This document shows positions 16,967 to 27,224 of a stretch of 41,356 nucleotides of DNA, piece by piece; positions within the stretch are counted from its first letter, which is position 1, and each line of letters starts with the position of its first letter. A program made the translations under genes and the position numbers. The notes under the pieces were generated by a model. The model was not told where the DNA came from, did not search any database, and worked only from the letters and a program-made list of their open reading frames with translations. Origin of the DNA: Phycisphaerales bacterium (lineage in GTDB: Bacteria; Planctomycetota; Phycisphaerae; Phycisphaerales; SM1A02); assembly GCA_014238965.1 (NCBI GenBank), contig JABAAC010000207.1, forward strand, positions 1 to 41,356. The letters run 5' to 3'.

Positions 16967-18751
16967 TCAGCTATCGGCGGCGACTTCTTCATGAACCGTG
17001 ATCTGCAACTCGTCGAGTTGCTCCTGATCAATGGGCCCTGGCGCCTCTGTCATGAGGTCTGCACCATTTTGCGTTTTTGGGAAGGCGATGACGTCGCGAA
17101 TATTCTCAGTGTCTGTCAGATGCATGACCAGCCGATCCAGTCCAAGCGCAATCCCGCCGTGTGGAGGAGCGCCGTGTTTCAGAGCATCAAGCAGGAACCC
17201 AAACTTCTCGCGTGTTTCGGCTTCGGTCAGCCCAAGGACATTGAACACCCGTTGCTGTACAGCTGAATCGTGAATACGAATCGATCCACCGCCAATTTCG
17301 CTCCCGTTGAGGATCAAATCGTAACCCGCCGACAGGACACTGCCGGGGTCCGACTCTAAGCGTTCAAGGTCTTCGACTCTTGGCGCAGTGAATGGGTGGT
17401 GTTCGCTTACCCAGCGTTGCCGATCTTCGACCCAGCGGAACATCGGGAAGTCGACAACCCAGCATGCTCGCCATCCACCTTCGCGCAAGCTCATCAACGT
17501 CCCCGCACGCAATCGCACTTGGCCTAACGCCGAGACAGCTGTTTCCCATCGATCTGCAGCGAAGACAACCAAATCGCCATCTTCAAGTCCCATCGATTCA
17601 GCGAGGTCATCGGCAATGGGTGCAAGGAATTTGGCAATACCACCATCGGGACCATCGGTCGTCCAACGTGTCCAAGGCAGACCGCCTGCGCCATGCGTCT
17701 TAGCAGTTTCTTCAAGCAGGTCAATTTTTTTGCGAGTGAACAATGTGGCCGCGCCGGGAAGGCGAATGGCTCGCACCGTGCCATCGTCGTGCGTAAAGAC
17801 GTTTGTGAAGACCTTGAATTCGGTTTGCTTAGCGAGATCAGAAATATCCTGCAGGTGTAGTTCAAAGCGAAGATCGGGCCGATCAACACCCCACGTATCC
17901 ATCGCCTCCTGCCAGGGAATTTGCGGGATCTCACCGAGTTCGATCTCACGCAGGTCTTTGCAAATGCGGCGCAGATACGCCGTCATGATCTTGATGATCT
18001 CGTCTTGGTCTGTGAATGACAGCTCTAAGTCGATCTGTGTGAATTCTGCCTGTCGATCCGCACGTGGGTCTTCATCACGGAGGCACTTGCAAATCTGCAT
18101 ATACCGATCGCAGCCGGCCACCATCAAAATTTGCTTGAAGATCTGCGGGCTCTGTGGCAAGGCATACCAGCGGCCAGGGTAGATCCGCGACGGCACAACA
18201 AAGTCCCGTGCTCCTTCTGGTGTGCTTCGAATGAGCAGCGGTGTTTCAATTTCGAGAAAGCCAAACCGATGGAAAAAATCACGCGTGGCCTTGGATAGAT
18301 CGTGTCGCATCTGCAACTTCGCCTGCATGCTCGGCCGTCTCAGGTCAATTTGGCGGTGCCGGAGCCGAACCTCTTCGGACATATCTGCAGCGTCGTGTTC
18401 ATCGGGCAGAATCGGGAGGTCTTGCACACGATTGAATACTTCCAAGGATTGGCCCACGACCTCAATATGACCTGTTTCGATTCGTGGATTTTCGCGTCCG
18501 TCGCGTCGTCGCACCAAGCCTTCGATGCCAATGACGTCTTCGCGGCGAAGACTTCGGGCGACTTCCATGACGGAATCGTCCACGTCCTCTTGGTCAAAGA
18601 CAATCTGTGTCAGCCCACCACGATCGCGGAGGTCAATGAACACCAGCCCTTTGCCTTGGTCTCGAACAGTGTTAACCCAGCCGGCGAGGCGGGCATTGTT
18701 GCCCTCATCAGTCGCTCGAAGGGCACCGCAATTGTGCGTTCGCTTGATCAT
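16967..18751 (-). CDS. aspS: Aspartyl-tRNA synthetase (bacterial type)
   Basis: AspRS charges tRNA-Asp, or both tRNA-Asp and tRNA-Asn if non-discriminating. The start at 18751 gives 594 residues beginning MIKRTHNCGALRATDEG, the usual N terminus; upstream in-frame codons are not family-like. The anticodon-binding OB fold (ARLAGWVNTVRDQGKGLVFIDLRDRGG) covers about 1-110. Motif 2 is CLRDEDPRADRQAEFTQID. The bacterial GAD insertion lies between motifs 2 and 3. Motif 3 is GGIALGLDRLVMHLT, followed by NIRDVIAFPKTQNGADLMT. Whether it also charges tRNA-Asn is not decided here; no gatCAB gene is in the window. GAGAG-type bases precede the ATG, and TACACT on the minus strand (18788-18783) is a candidate -10. 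It is divergent from lpxB with about 70 bases between starts. Confidence 0.96.
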   Translation of the reverse strand: MIKRTHNCGALRATDEGNNARLAGWVNTVRDQGKGLVFIDLRDRGGLTQIVFDQEDVDDSVMEVARSLRREDVIGIEGLVRRRDGRENPRIETGHIEVVGQSLEVFNRVQDLPILPDEHDAADMSEEVRLRHRQIDLRRPSMQAKLQMRHDLSKATRDFFHRFGFLEIETPLLIRSTPEGARDFVVPSRIYPGRWYALPQSPQIFKQILMVAGCDRYMQICKCLRDEDPRADRQAEFTQIDLELSFTDQDEIIKIMTAYLRRICKDLREIELGEIPQIPWQEAMDTWGVDRPDLRFELHLQDISDLAKQTEFKVFTNVFTHDDGTVRAIRLPGAATLFTRKKIDLLEETAKTHGAGGLPWTRWTTDGPDGGIAKFLAPIADDLAESMGLEDGDLVVFAADRWETAVSALGQVRLRAGTLMSLREGGWRACWVVDFPMFRWVEDRQRWVSEHHPFTAPRVEDLERLESDPGSVLSAGYDLILNGSEIGGGSIRIHDSAVQQRVFNVLGLTEAETREKFGFLLDALKHGAPPHGGIALGLDRLVMHLTDTENIRDVIAFPKTQNGADLMTEAPGPIDQEQLDELQITVHEEVAADS

Positions 18752-18808
18752 GTAGTTGCTCTCACGTGCCTCAGAACGACGCAGTGTATCGGGCACGGTC
18801 CACGAGGG

Positions 18809-18821
18809 TACCATTGGCCAA
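18809..18821 (+). promoter_or_regulatory. Putative -10 box for leaderless lpxB
   Basis: TACCAT (18809-18814) is followed by seven bases and then the ATG at 18822. No Shine-Dalgarno is present at the usual distance. It shares the intergenic space with the divergent aspS promoter region. Confidence 0.4.
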
Positions 18822-19994
18822 ATGGAGCCCACGCCCAAGCCACATGCCGACCCTCATGCATCCGGTGGGGCAGTCCTGTTTACGGCCTTTGAGCCAAGTG
18901 GTGACGCCTTGGCGGCACCGGTCATCGAAGCACTGGCCCAGCGGCGAGGGGACCTGAAGATGTATGCCTGGGGTGGGCCTCGAATGGAAGCGGCCGGTGC
19001 GACGCTTGTTGGCCGAACCGCCGATGACGGTGCAATGGGGCTTGGCGCGATCGCCCATGCACGGAAGGTACGCAAGACGATTCAGTCGATCGGTCGCTGG
19101 ATCAAAGAGTGCCGCCTAGTGTTGCATGTGCCAGTTGATTCTCCGGCGGCGAACTTTCCCGTGTGTCGCCAATCTCGCCAGGCCGGCGCTCGTATCGTGC
19201 ATTTGGCAGCCCCGCAATTGTGGGCATGGGGCGAAGGCCGCATCAAGAAGCTCCGCCGACTTACGGACCATCTGCTGTGCTTGCTTCCGTTTGAGCCGCA
19301 GTGGTTTGGTGAGCGAGGGGTCAAGGGCACGTTTGTTGGGCACCCCGCCGTGAATCGGGAACTCAATCCAGCTGCCTTGAAAGCGACAGCTGGTGCGCTC
19401 GCTCCGGGTGGCCCTCGCATCTTGCTGCTGCCTGGTTCTCGCAGTCAGGAGATCAAGCGCAATGTGCCATTGATGCTTCGAGTGTGGGACGGCGTCCGCC
19501 AGCGACATGGCAAAGCGGTTGCCATCATTGCAGCAGCGACTCCGGAGATTGCATCACATATTCGGAGCATGGACCTGCCATCGAATACGCGTGTCATGTC
19601 TGACCGTCTCGATGAGGGGATCGCCTGGTGCGACGTCGCATTGGCGTGCAGTGGCACCGTGACGTTGAACTTGCTTCGCCAGTGTTGTCCGATGGTCGGT
19701 GTGTGGAAGGCCTCAATGCTCTCGTGTCTTGGGGCGAAAGTCATGCTCAAGACCAAAGATCGGTTGCTCCCCAACATCATTGCAGGATCTCGCATTGTGC
19801 CCGAACGCGTGCCTTGGTCCGGTGGACCCGAGCCCTTGATCAAGGACATCCTGTATCTGCTTGAAGATTCTCGGCGACTTGAAGCGCAGCGATCAGCATT
19901 GCGTGCGACTCTTGCCAAGTTCAAGGGACCTCAGTTTGCGCCCGCATGCATTGACGCGATTGAAATGACGTTGGGGGCGGGCAAGGGTGTCTGA
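18822..19994 (+). CDS. lpxB: Lipid-A-disaccharide synthase
   Basis: LpxB joins UDP-2,3-diacylglucosamine and lipid X to make the lipid A disaccharide at the inner membrane face. The 390-residue protein has FTAFEPSGDALAAPV (EPSGD at 24-28; most relatives read AGExSGD). It also has the central DSPAANFPVCRQSRQAG, IVHLAAPQLWAWGEGRIKKL (family: YVSPSVWAWxxxRIKKI), the LLPFEPQWF and TFVGHPAVNREL segments, and LLPGSRSQEIKRNVPLML of the GT-B nucleotide-sugar domain. CSGTVTLNLLRQCCPMVGVWKA near residues 275-300 matches the donor-binding SGTATLE region. The usual Asp-Phe of DxPDFN is altered to Ala-Ala here. The ATG at 18822 is favoured, and longer in-frame starts overlap aspS. Together with gmhA it supports an LPS-containing outer membrane. 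Confidence 0.9.
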   Translation: MEPTPKPHADPHASGGAVLFTAFEPSGDALAAPVIEALAQRRGDLKMYAWGGPRMEAAGATLVGRTADDGAMGLGAIAHARKVRKTIQSIGRWIKECRLVLHVPVDSPAANFPVCRQSRQAGARIVHLAAPQLWAWGEGRIKKLRRLTDHLLCLLPFEPQWFGERGVKGTFVGHPAVNRELNPAALKATAGALAPGGPRILLLPGSRSQEIKRNVPLMLRVWDGVRQRHGKAVAIIAAATPEIASHIRSMDLPSNTRVMSDRLDEGIAWCDVALACSGTVTLNLLRQCCPMVGVWKASMLSCLGAKVMLKTKDRLLPNIIAGSRIVPERVPWSGGPEPLIKDILYLLEDSRRLEAQRSALRATLAKFKGPQFAPACIDAIEMTLGAGKGV

Positions 19995-20005
19995 GACCCT
20001 TTCGT

Positions 20006-20671
20006 TCAATGCACGGGATACAGGGCTAGCCGACACACTGTGTTGCCAAGACGATCCAGCATCGGAATCCGGCGCATCCACGGGGCCCCGATAGGCAGCC
20101 CCTGTTGGAGGCATCGGTCTTGCCACACACCAAGATCGTGTTCAACAACCTCATCGCTTGCGGCGAACATCACGATCAGGAGTCCCGAGTGCCGAATGCC
20201 CTCATCAGCATCAAGTTTGGCAACGTCGCTCCGAACGGTAGACAGCAAGTCGGTTGACCACGATGCGTTTGCGCCAGTCTCCATAAACTGCGCAATCGTC
20301 TTGATCTCTAGCCAGTAGGCCGATTCGAGATCGACTGCATCAGGGTCATCAAAGAGCGTTTGGGCGGCATCTGGGTCGTGCAGTGGAAGCGCATTGGGCG
20401 TGAGTACCAGATCACATCGTTGGCCCTTGGCTTTATTGCGGCCGCCACGTGCTGCGGGGTATCGCACTTCGCGGTGCACACCAAAGCCAGCTGTTTGGAT
20501 TGCTTTGGCCACATGTGGATGCAGGTCCACCTCATCCAGCCCATCAATACCAGTCACTGCTTGAGCGCGGGCGGTGTCCGCTTCAAGGCGGCCAAGCCCG
20601 CGGACAAGCGCATCTGCCAAGTCCGCGCCTGACCAGACATGCGCAGTGTGCTCAATCGTCAAGTTTGTCAA
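20006..20671 (-). CDS. Putative PD-(D/E)XK nuclease-fold protein
   Basis: I do not recognise this 221-residue protein as a named family. Its middle shows the layout of a PD-(D/E)XK core: an acidic helix end (Glu47 in DEVDLHPHVAKAI), then Asp87 in GQRCDLVLTP on a strand, then Glu122-Ile-Lys124 in YWLEIKTIAQF. Helices and a hydrophobic strand (SGLLIVMFAA) follow. A basic stretch ARGGRNKAKGQR lies just before Asp87. That spacing is what a restriction-endonuclease-like fold would need, but the match is weak and unverified. The ATG overlaps the AGCS transporter stop (ATGA), so it is translationally coupled to a transporter pair, an odd setting for a nuclease. No methyltransferase is nearby. There is no signal peptide or membrane segment. 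Confidence 0.6.
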   Translation of the reverse strand: MTNLTIEHTAHVWSGADLADALVRGLGRLEADTARAQAVTGIDGLDEVDLHPHVAKAIQTAGFGVHREVRYPAARGGRNKAKGQRCDLVLTPNALPLHDPDAAQTLFDDPDAVDLESAYWLEIKTIAQFMETGANASWSTDLLSTVRSDVAKLDADEGIRHSGLLIVMFAASDEVVEHDLGVWQDRCLQQGLPIGAPWMRRIPMLDRLGNTVCRLALYPVH

Positions 20672-22578
20672 CTCCGCTTCGATTGGATCTCGCCGTTATT
20701 CAGGCGCCGGAAGTAGCTGTGCCACGCCTTCATGGCGATGACGCCAAACAGCAACATGATGGGAATATTCACCCACAGCATGATGCCGGTGCCTAGGTCG
20801 GTCAGGTTGCCCAGTTCCTTCGTCGTCGTAACGATGCCCGTCGTCGAGACGACAATCAGGACGCAGTAGATGATTTTGTAAAACGGAACCGCCCAGGCCC
20901 CTAGCAGGTACACGATGCCTTGCTCACCGTAGTACGACCATGAAATCATGGTGCTGATGGCAAAGAGCCACGCTGCGATAAGCGTCATCCATGTGCCCCA
21001 GCCCGGCAGCGACCGATTGATGGCGTACGCTGTGAAGGTTGCGCCTACGTAGTCTTTGTAGATGCCACCTGACACCATGGAAGGCACGCCGTCGTTCATG
21101 GCCAAATCTCGCCACTGCGTCACATCGCTGTCTTTGTGATCGATGGCGTCCCAACGAATGTACGAAGAAGCACTGGTATCTTCGGGGATGACCACTGTGC
21201 CGGCGAATTTCACGCGGGTCGATGCGGTCTCTTCATTGGGTTGGGTACCACCATCAGCGATGACGAAGACGTTTGTATCGTTTCGCCAGCCACCACCACC
21301 AAGGTCGAGATTGCCCGCATCAACATCGCGTTTGGGCAGTGTTGTTCGACCCGCCACGTAGACCTTTCCATCATTTCGGAATTGGTTATCTGAGGTTTGG
21401 CTGCCACCTTGGATTTCAGTATCGCCTTGCGTGCGGAACACATGCGGATCACCAAAGACCCAAGTTGGAACCATCTTGTCATCTTCTTGCACCTCTATCA
21501 ATCGCACTTGCGGTACTGGATCGAACATGGCATCAGCGCCAACGCCGTCACCACCGCGATCAAGGGCGCCAGTTGACAACATGACCAGCGCGGTCAAGGT
21601 GCACACGACAATGGTGTCGATAAATGGTTCGAGGCCTGCAACCGTTGCTTCACTGATGGGTTCTTTCGTTTGTGCCGCGGAGTGAGCGATGGGGGAGGAG
21701 CCTTGCCCCGCTTCGCTTGAGAACAATGCTCGCTTCATGCCCCACAAGAATGCCGTGCCAAAGGCGCCGCCTACAAAGGCGCCGCCAGCTTCAGATGGCG
21801 AGAAGGCAGAAGAGAAGATCGATCCGAACACACCGGGGATCTCGCCAATGTTCATGATGATCACGATCAATCCGGTGATGACGTACAAGATGCACATCAC
21901 GGGCACGAGTACACCTGCAACCGAGCCGATGCGTTTGATGCCACCGAGAATGACCATCGCGACGACCACGGCCAGCACAATGCCGACGACCCATGAAGGC
22001 ATGGCACCCGCTGTTGCCTCGGTAGTGATATCACCGACGTTCCATGCTTGGAACATATTGCCACCGGTCACAGCTGAGATCAGCAGCGTGATACAGAAGA
22101 TGCCGCCGATGAACGTGCCCACACCCGCCATGCCATCAAGATTCCACTTCTTGAACGCTTCGCGGACGACAAACATCGGCCCACCATGCGGGTTATTCGG
22201 ATCCGATGTGTCGCGGAACATCATGGACTGGGCAACTTCGGTGGACTTGAGCGCCATGCCTGCGATGCCAACCATCCACATCCAGAAGACGGCCCCTGGG
22301 CCGCCAACGGCAATGGCAATGGCGACGCCACCGATATTGCCGAGCCCTACCGTTGCAGACAGCGCCGCGGACAACGCCTGAAAGTGACTGATGGCGCCTG
22401 GATCATCTGGGTCGTCGTACTTGCCAGATGTGACGGCAATGCCATGCGTCAGTGCGCGGTATTGGCAGATGCCCGACCACAACGTGAAGAGCAGGCCCAC
22501 GCCGAGCACTGTGTACAGCACCCAGTCGGCCCAGATGACACCATTGATGGACTCGATGAAGGTATTGAAGGCTTCCAT
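20668..22578 (-). CDS. Sodium:alanine/glycine symporter (AGCS family) with inserted domain
   Basis: This is a 636-residue inner-membrane transporter related to AlsT/DagA, importing alanine or glycine with Na+. The family features are clear: GVGLLFTLWSGICQYR, SALSATVGLGNIGGVAIAIAVGGPGAVFWMW, the GMKRALFSSEAGQGSSPIAHSAA block, and WSYYGEQ near 548-553. Relatives are usually 450-500 residues. Here residues of about 341-512 form an extra hydrophilic segment between the helix ending STGALD and the helix GWGTWMTLIAAWLF. It is rich in Asp, Gly and Thr, beta-rich by appearance, and contains GGGGWRNDTNVFVIADGG and VKFAGTVVIPEDT. It resembles no transporter region I know. GGAGAATCCC before the ATG is a good ribosome site. 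It lies 48 bases after the NSS transporter and overlaps the PD-(D/E)XK-like gene. Confidence 0.9.
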   Translation of the reverse strand: MEAFNTFIESINGVIWADWVLYTVLGVGLLFTLWSGICQYRALTHGIAVTSGKYDDPDDPGAISHFQALSAALSATVGLGNIGGVAIAIAVGGPGAVFWMWMVGIAGMALKSTEVAQSMMFRDTSDPNNPHGGPMFVVREAFKKWNLDGMAGVGTFIGGIFCITLLISAVTGGNMFQAWNVGDITTEATAGAMPSWVVGIVLAVVVAMVILGGIKRIGSVAGVLVPVMCILYVITGLIVIIMNIGEIPGVFGSIFSSAFSPSEAGGAFVGGAFGTAFLWGMKRALFSSEAGQGSSPIAHSAAQTKEPISEATVAGLEPFIDTIVVCTLTALVMLSTGALDRGGDGVGADAMFDPVPQVRLIEVQEDDKMVPTWVFGDPHVFRTQGDTEIQGGSQTSDNQFRNDGKVYVAGRTTLPKRDVDAGNLDLGGGGWRNDTNVFVIADGGTQPNEETASTRVKFAGTVVIPEDTSASSYIRWDAIDHKDSDVTQWRDLAMNDGVPSMVSGGIYKDYVGATFTAYAINRSLPGWGTWMTLIAAWLFAISTMISWSYYGEQGIVYLLGAWAVPFYKIIYCVLIVVSTTGIVTTTKELGNLTDLGTGIMLWVNIPIMLLFGVIAMKAWHSYFRRLNNGEIQSKRS

Positions 22579-22626
22579 GGGATTCTCCGTCGGTGGGTAG
22601 CGGTGCCGATTCGTCGTTGATGTCGG

Positions 22627-24402
<1,776 letters not shown>

Positions 24403-24464
24403 GCTGGGTTCCTCTCTAAGGGTGCTCGCCATGGGGCCCCCGGGGGGTAGCGGCCCATCAGCAT

Positions 24465-24476
24465 CATAATGCGCTC
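24465..24476 (+). promoter_or_regulatory. Putative -10 box ahead of the 24477 micro-ORF and 24490 gene
   Basis: CATAAT (24465-24470, one mismatch to TATAAT) is followed by GCGCTC and an ATG at 24477. Transcription starting about seven bases downstream would begin at that ATG, 13 bases before the start of the main gene. Confidence 0.4.
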
Positions 24477-24521
24477 ATGACAACCTACGATGCCCCCTAT
24501 GGAGGCACCCTTTCGTATTGA
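24477..24521 (+). CDS. Possible leaderless 14-residue upstream ORF
   Basis: ATG at 24477 opens a 14-codon frame (MTTYDAPYGGTLSY) ending in TGA at 24519-24521. It overlaps the start of the next gene in a different frame. It sits exactly where a leaderless start is predicted from the CATAAT box. Its stop overlaps the early codons of the main gene, which would suit coupling or attenuation, but there is no evidence beyond position. It could equally be a chance ORF. The sequence has no recognisable motif. Confidence 0.2.
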   Translation: MTTYDAPYGGTLSY

Positions 24522-25497
24522 CGCCACGCTGCAGCGAGTGTTTGACCGGGGGCACGCCTTCGCGCTGGGGCTTGCCGGCGGGGGAGCAAGGCCAAATGCT
24601 CATGGGTGGTGTCAGATAGAGCGGCCAGATGAGGCCGATGGTCCGCCGACGTTGACGTGGACCATTGTTGTTTCACATGAGGTTGTTCGTCCATTACTCA
24701 TGGACCTGATGCGGTTACTGCCAGACATGGTCACGGGCATTATTGAACTGGGAAGCCGCGATGCCTTCCGCACCGTCGATGTGTTTCTGAGCCGGGTGCC
24801 GGTTCACTTAGATCGATTTCGTGGGGCGTGGGATCTTTTTGAGCCCATCTTGCTTGAAGATGCAACGCTTGCCGTTGGTGTGAACGGTGAGCACCCATTT
24901 GTCGAGATATTCCTCGATCAGGACAAGCAGGTGGTGGTCCACACCGAGGCCGAATTGGCTGGAGATATCGAACGCATCCTGCGACGGTTCAACGTGATGC
25001 GCCAGCCCGAGGAAGCACTGTTCGTGCCCGAGGCAGTACTCCAGGGCATTCGCACGCGGCCCGTACTGGTGCAACGGCATGGTTTGATCATGGATACGGA
25101 TCAACTACTCATGGACCTGCGCGCCGCGTGGGACCTGGAACTCGATGTTGATCCAGATCGAAATCTCGATGGACAGGGCCGCAACATTGGTCGAACGTTG
25201 TGGAGCGGTGTCGTGTACATGGACCAAGAGGACGTCGCTGGTCGACGTGGAGCATGGGGGCACTTCTGGGGTGTCGCTGCAAGCCGCCGCGAGATGGAAG
25301 AATCAGTCATCGAGTTCATCGAGCACGATGACACGTGGGAGTTACTGGACATGATGAGTTTGGATCGTGCGGCATTTGACGACCGCCCTGAGGAGCTCAA
25401 CGAGTTGCCGACCAGTTTGCCTGAGCGTGGTGTGCTGGTGTGGCGTGTGGAAGCCGCTGATACGAATTCGGATTGGGGGTCTGATGAGCGGTTCTGA
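24490..25497 (+). CDS. Conserved-looking cytoplasmic protein of unknown function
   Basis: I do not recognise this 335-residue protein. It has no signal peptide or membrane segment and is acidic. Features visible are an N-terminal helix (RVFDRGHAFALGLAGGG), a WTIVVSHEVVRPLLMDLMRLLP stretch, a central region with several charged repeats (LLEDATLAVGVNGEHPFVEI), an internal helix (AELAGDIERILRRFNVMRQPEEA) and a second half with DLRAAWDLELDVDPDRNLDG and SGVVYMDQED. The start is uncertain: ATG at 24490 or 24499 both fit, and there is no ribosome site upstream of either. The stop overlaps the next gene by 14 bases, so it is coupled to the YkgJ-type cysteine-cluster protein and may act with it. No function is proposed. 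Confidence 0.72.
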   Translation: MPPMEAPFRIDATLQRVFDRGHAFALGLAGGGARPNAHGWCQIERPDEADGPPTLTWTIVVSHEVVRPLLMDLMRLLPDMVTGIIELGSRDAFRTVDVFLSRVPVHLDRFRGAWDLFEPILLEDATLAVGVNGEHPFVEIFLDQDKQVVVHTEAELAGDIERILRRFNVMRQPEEALFVPEAVLQGIRTRPVLVQRHGLIMDTDQLLMDLRAAWDLELDVDPDRNLDGQGRNIGRTLWSGVVYMDQEDVAGRRGAWGHFWGVAASRREMEESVIEFIEHDDTWELLDMMSLDRAAFDDRPEELNELPTSLPERGVLVWRVEAADTNSDWGSDERF

Positions 25498-25933
25498 CCC
25501 GTGGTACGCCAAGGGGCTTCGCTTTCAGTGCACGCAATGCGGCAATTGCTGCACCGGGCCGCCTGGAGCGGTGTGGTTCACAGCTCCTGAGTGCCGCGCA
25601 ATGGCAGCCGCATTGGGATTGGATGAGGCCACATTCAGGCGTCGTCACGCACGCAAAGTCGACGGTCGCTGGACACTTCGGGAGCATCTCACCGAGCATG
25701 GCTATGACTGTGTGTTTCTGGATCGAGAGAGCCGTCCAGGGCTTGCCGGGTGCCGGTTGTATGAATCAAGGCCCAGTCAGTGCCGAACATGGCCATTTTG
25801 GCCAGAGAATCTTGAGTCACAGGCATCATGGGATTCTGCGCGAACGCAGACGCCATGTCCGGGCATGGGGCAGGGGCAGCTGATTCCAGTTGAGTCCATT
25901 ACGTCTCAACTTCGAGAATCCTCTGGTAGTTGA
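25484..25933 (+). CDS. YkgJ family cysteine cluster protein
   Basis: This is a 149-residue cytoplasmic protein. The diagnostic CTQCGNCCTGPPG opens the protein (Cys16, 19, 22, 23). Later cysteines include those in YDCVFLD, GCRLYESRPSQCRTWPFWP and CPGMG. The family (UPF0153/YkgJ) is thought to bind zinc or an iron-sulfur cluster through this array; its reaction is not established. WPFWPENL and RPSQCRTWPF are family landmarks. The ATG at 25484 has GGGGG five bases upstream, and it overlaps the preceding gene by 14 bases. Some YkgJ proteins sit with partners needing a metal centre, and the unknown upstream protein may be such a partner, but this is speculation. Confidence 0.9.
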   Translation: MSGSDPWYAKGLRFQCTQCGNCCTGPPGAVWFTAPECRAMAAALGLDEATFRRRHARKVDGRWTLREHLTEHGYDCVFLDRESRPGLAGCRLYESRPSQCRTWPFWPENLESQASWDSARTQTPCPGMGQGQLIPVESITSQLRESSGS

Positions 25934-25940
25934 TTGCGTC

Positions 25941-25946
25941 TACAAT
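25941..25946 (+). promoter_or_regulatory. Putative -10 box for the cyclophilin-FKBP gene
   Basis: TACAAT matches TATAAT at five of six positions and lies 77 bases before the preferred start at 26018. The predicted leader includes AGAAGGAT just ahead of the start. No clear -35 was found. Confidence 0.45.
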
Positions 25947-26017
25947 TGACGGCTCGGCGTGGCCGGATCGCGCACCATTGACCTATGAACCAGTTCGAAA
26001 GAAGGATGAACCCCACA

Positions 26018-27199
26018 ATGCTTCGAGTGTCTCTTTCCGCTGCCACCATGCTCTGCGCTTGTGCATCCACCACGGCGCAGGACGACGCCGCTGCTGTAGC
26101 CCCGGCTAAGGAACGCATGCAGTTTGTTGAGATGAAGACCAGCAAGGGCGACATTCTGCTCATGCTCGACAGTGAAGCAGCGCCAATCACCGTTGCGAAC
26201 TTCATGCAGTATGCCAACGATGGTGCATATGACGAGACCATCTTTCACCGAGTCATTTCGAGTTTCATGATTCAAGGTGGTGGATTCACCCCCGACATGA
26301 AGAAGAAGGGAACTCGACAAGGCATTTCCAACGAGTGGGGTAACGGGCTCAAGAACAGCCGCGGTGCCATCGCCATGGCGCGGCTCGGTGGCGATCCCAA
26401 TTCTGCTACATCCCAGTTTTTCATTAACGTTAAGGACAATGCCAACCTCGACCAGCCTCAGCGTGATGGTGCTGCCTACGCTGTGTTTGGACGGGTCATC
26501 GACGGCATGGACGTGGTTGACGCCATTAAGGTCGTTCCCACTGGACAGTCCAACGGCATGGGAGATGTGCCAACGGAGCCGGTGATGATCAATTCCGTCC
26601 GGGCGATGACTCGGGCCGATGCCAGTACACGCACAGCGAGCCTTGAAGCCGCCGAAGATGGTTGGATTAGCTCATGTACGAACGACCTCCCCACACAACA
26701 AAAACTTCGCAAGCGGGCGGACGACGCCCTGGCCGCACGTGCGGCGCGTGAAGCTGAACAAAGAGCACAACAAGAGAAACTCGCAACCTTCAGGAGCAAG
26801 AGCGTGCAGGAACTGATCGATAACCCAACGGATTTGCCAGGCGATGCAATCGTCGGCGACGCGAACATGCAGCCTTCGGGGCTGGCCTGGTACGACCTTG
26901 TTGAAGGCGATGGCGCTTCGCCGGCATCACCATCCACGACGGTAACCGTGCATTACACCGGGTATCTCACCGATGGCACCAAGTTCGACAGTAGCGTTGA
27001 CCGCGGTGAGCCTATCGACTTCACCCTTAACAGAGTCATCGCCGGCTGGACCGAAGGCGTGCAATCAATGAAGGTTGGCGGTAAACGCAAACTGCTGATT
27101 CCATCTGATTTGGGGTACGGCCCACGTGGCAAGGGTCCGATTCCGCCCAACGCCACACTGGTCTTCGACGTCGAGTTGATCGACGCTAAGAACCAGTGA
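26018..27199 (+). CDS. Exported peptidyl-prolyl isomerase: cyclophilin-FKBP fusion
   Basis: This is a 393-residue protein with two proline-isomerase folds. The signal region is [18 protein letters not shown] lipoprotein cleavage at LCAC is possible, though the second residue is unusual. Residues 37-195 are cyclophilin: TIFHRVI (catalytic Arg78), [18 protein letters not shown] and [10 protein letters not shown]. Residues 225-265 are a charged helix rich in Ala/Arg/Glu, probably a coiled-coil or linker arm. Residues 307-391 are [42 protein letters not shown] and [22 protein letters not shown]. Periplasmic or surface protein-folding catalysis is inferred. ATG at 26018 is favoured by AGAAGG 12 bases upstream and signal-peptide fit; ATGs at 25985 and 26006 are also in frame. 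A strong terminator follows at 27225. Confidence 0.92.
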   Translation: MLRVSLSAATMLCACASTTAQDDAAAVAPAKERMQFVEMKTSKGDILLMLDSEAAPITVANFMQYANDGAYDETIFHRVISSFMIQGGGFTPDMKKKGTRQGISNEWGNGLKNSRGAIAMARLGGDPNSATSQFFINVKDNANLDQPQRDGAAYAVFGRVIDGMDVVDAIKVVPTGQSNGMGDVPTEPVMINSVRAMTRADASTRTASLEAAEDGWISSCTNDLPTQQKLRKRADDALAARAAREAEQRAQQEKLATFRSKSVQELIDNPTDLPGDAIVGDANMQPSGLAWYDLVEGDGASPASPSTTVTVHYTGYLTDGTKFDSSVDRGEPIDFTLNRVIAGWTEGVQSMKVGGKRKLLIPSDLGYGPRGKGPIPPNATLVFDVELIDAKNQ

Positions 27200-27224
27200 T
27201 CGAAGCAATAATTTGAAACTGGCA

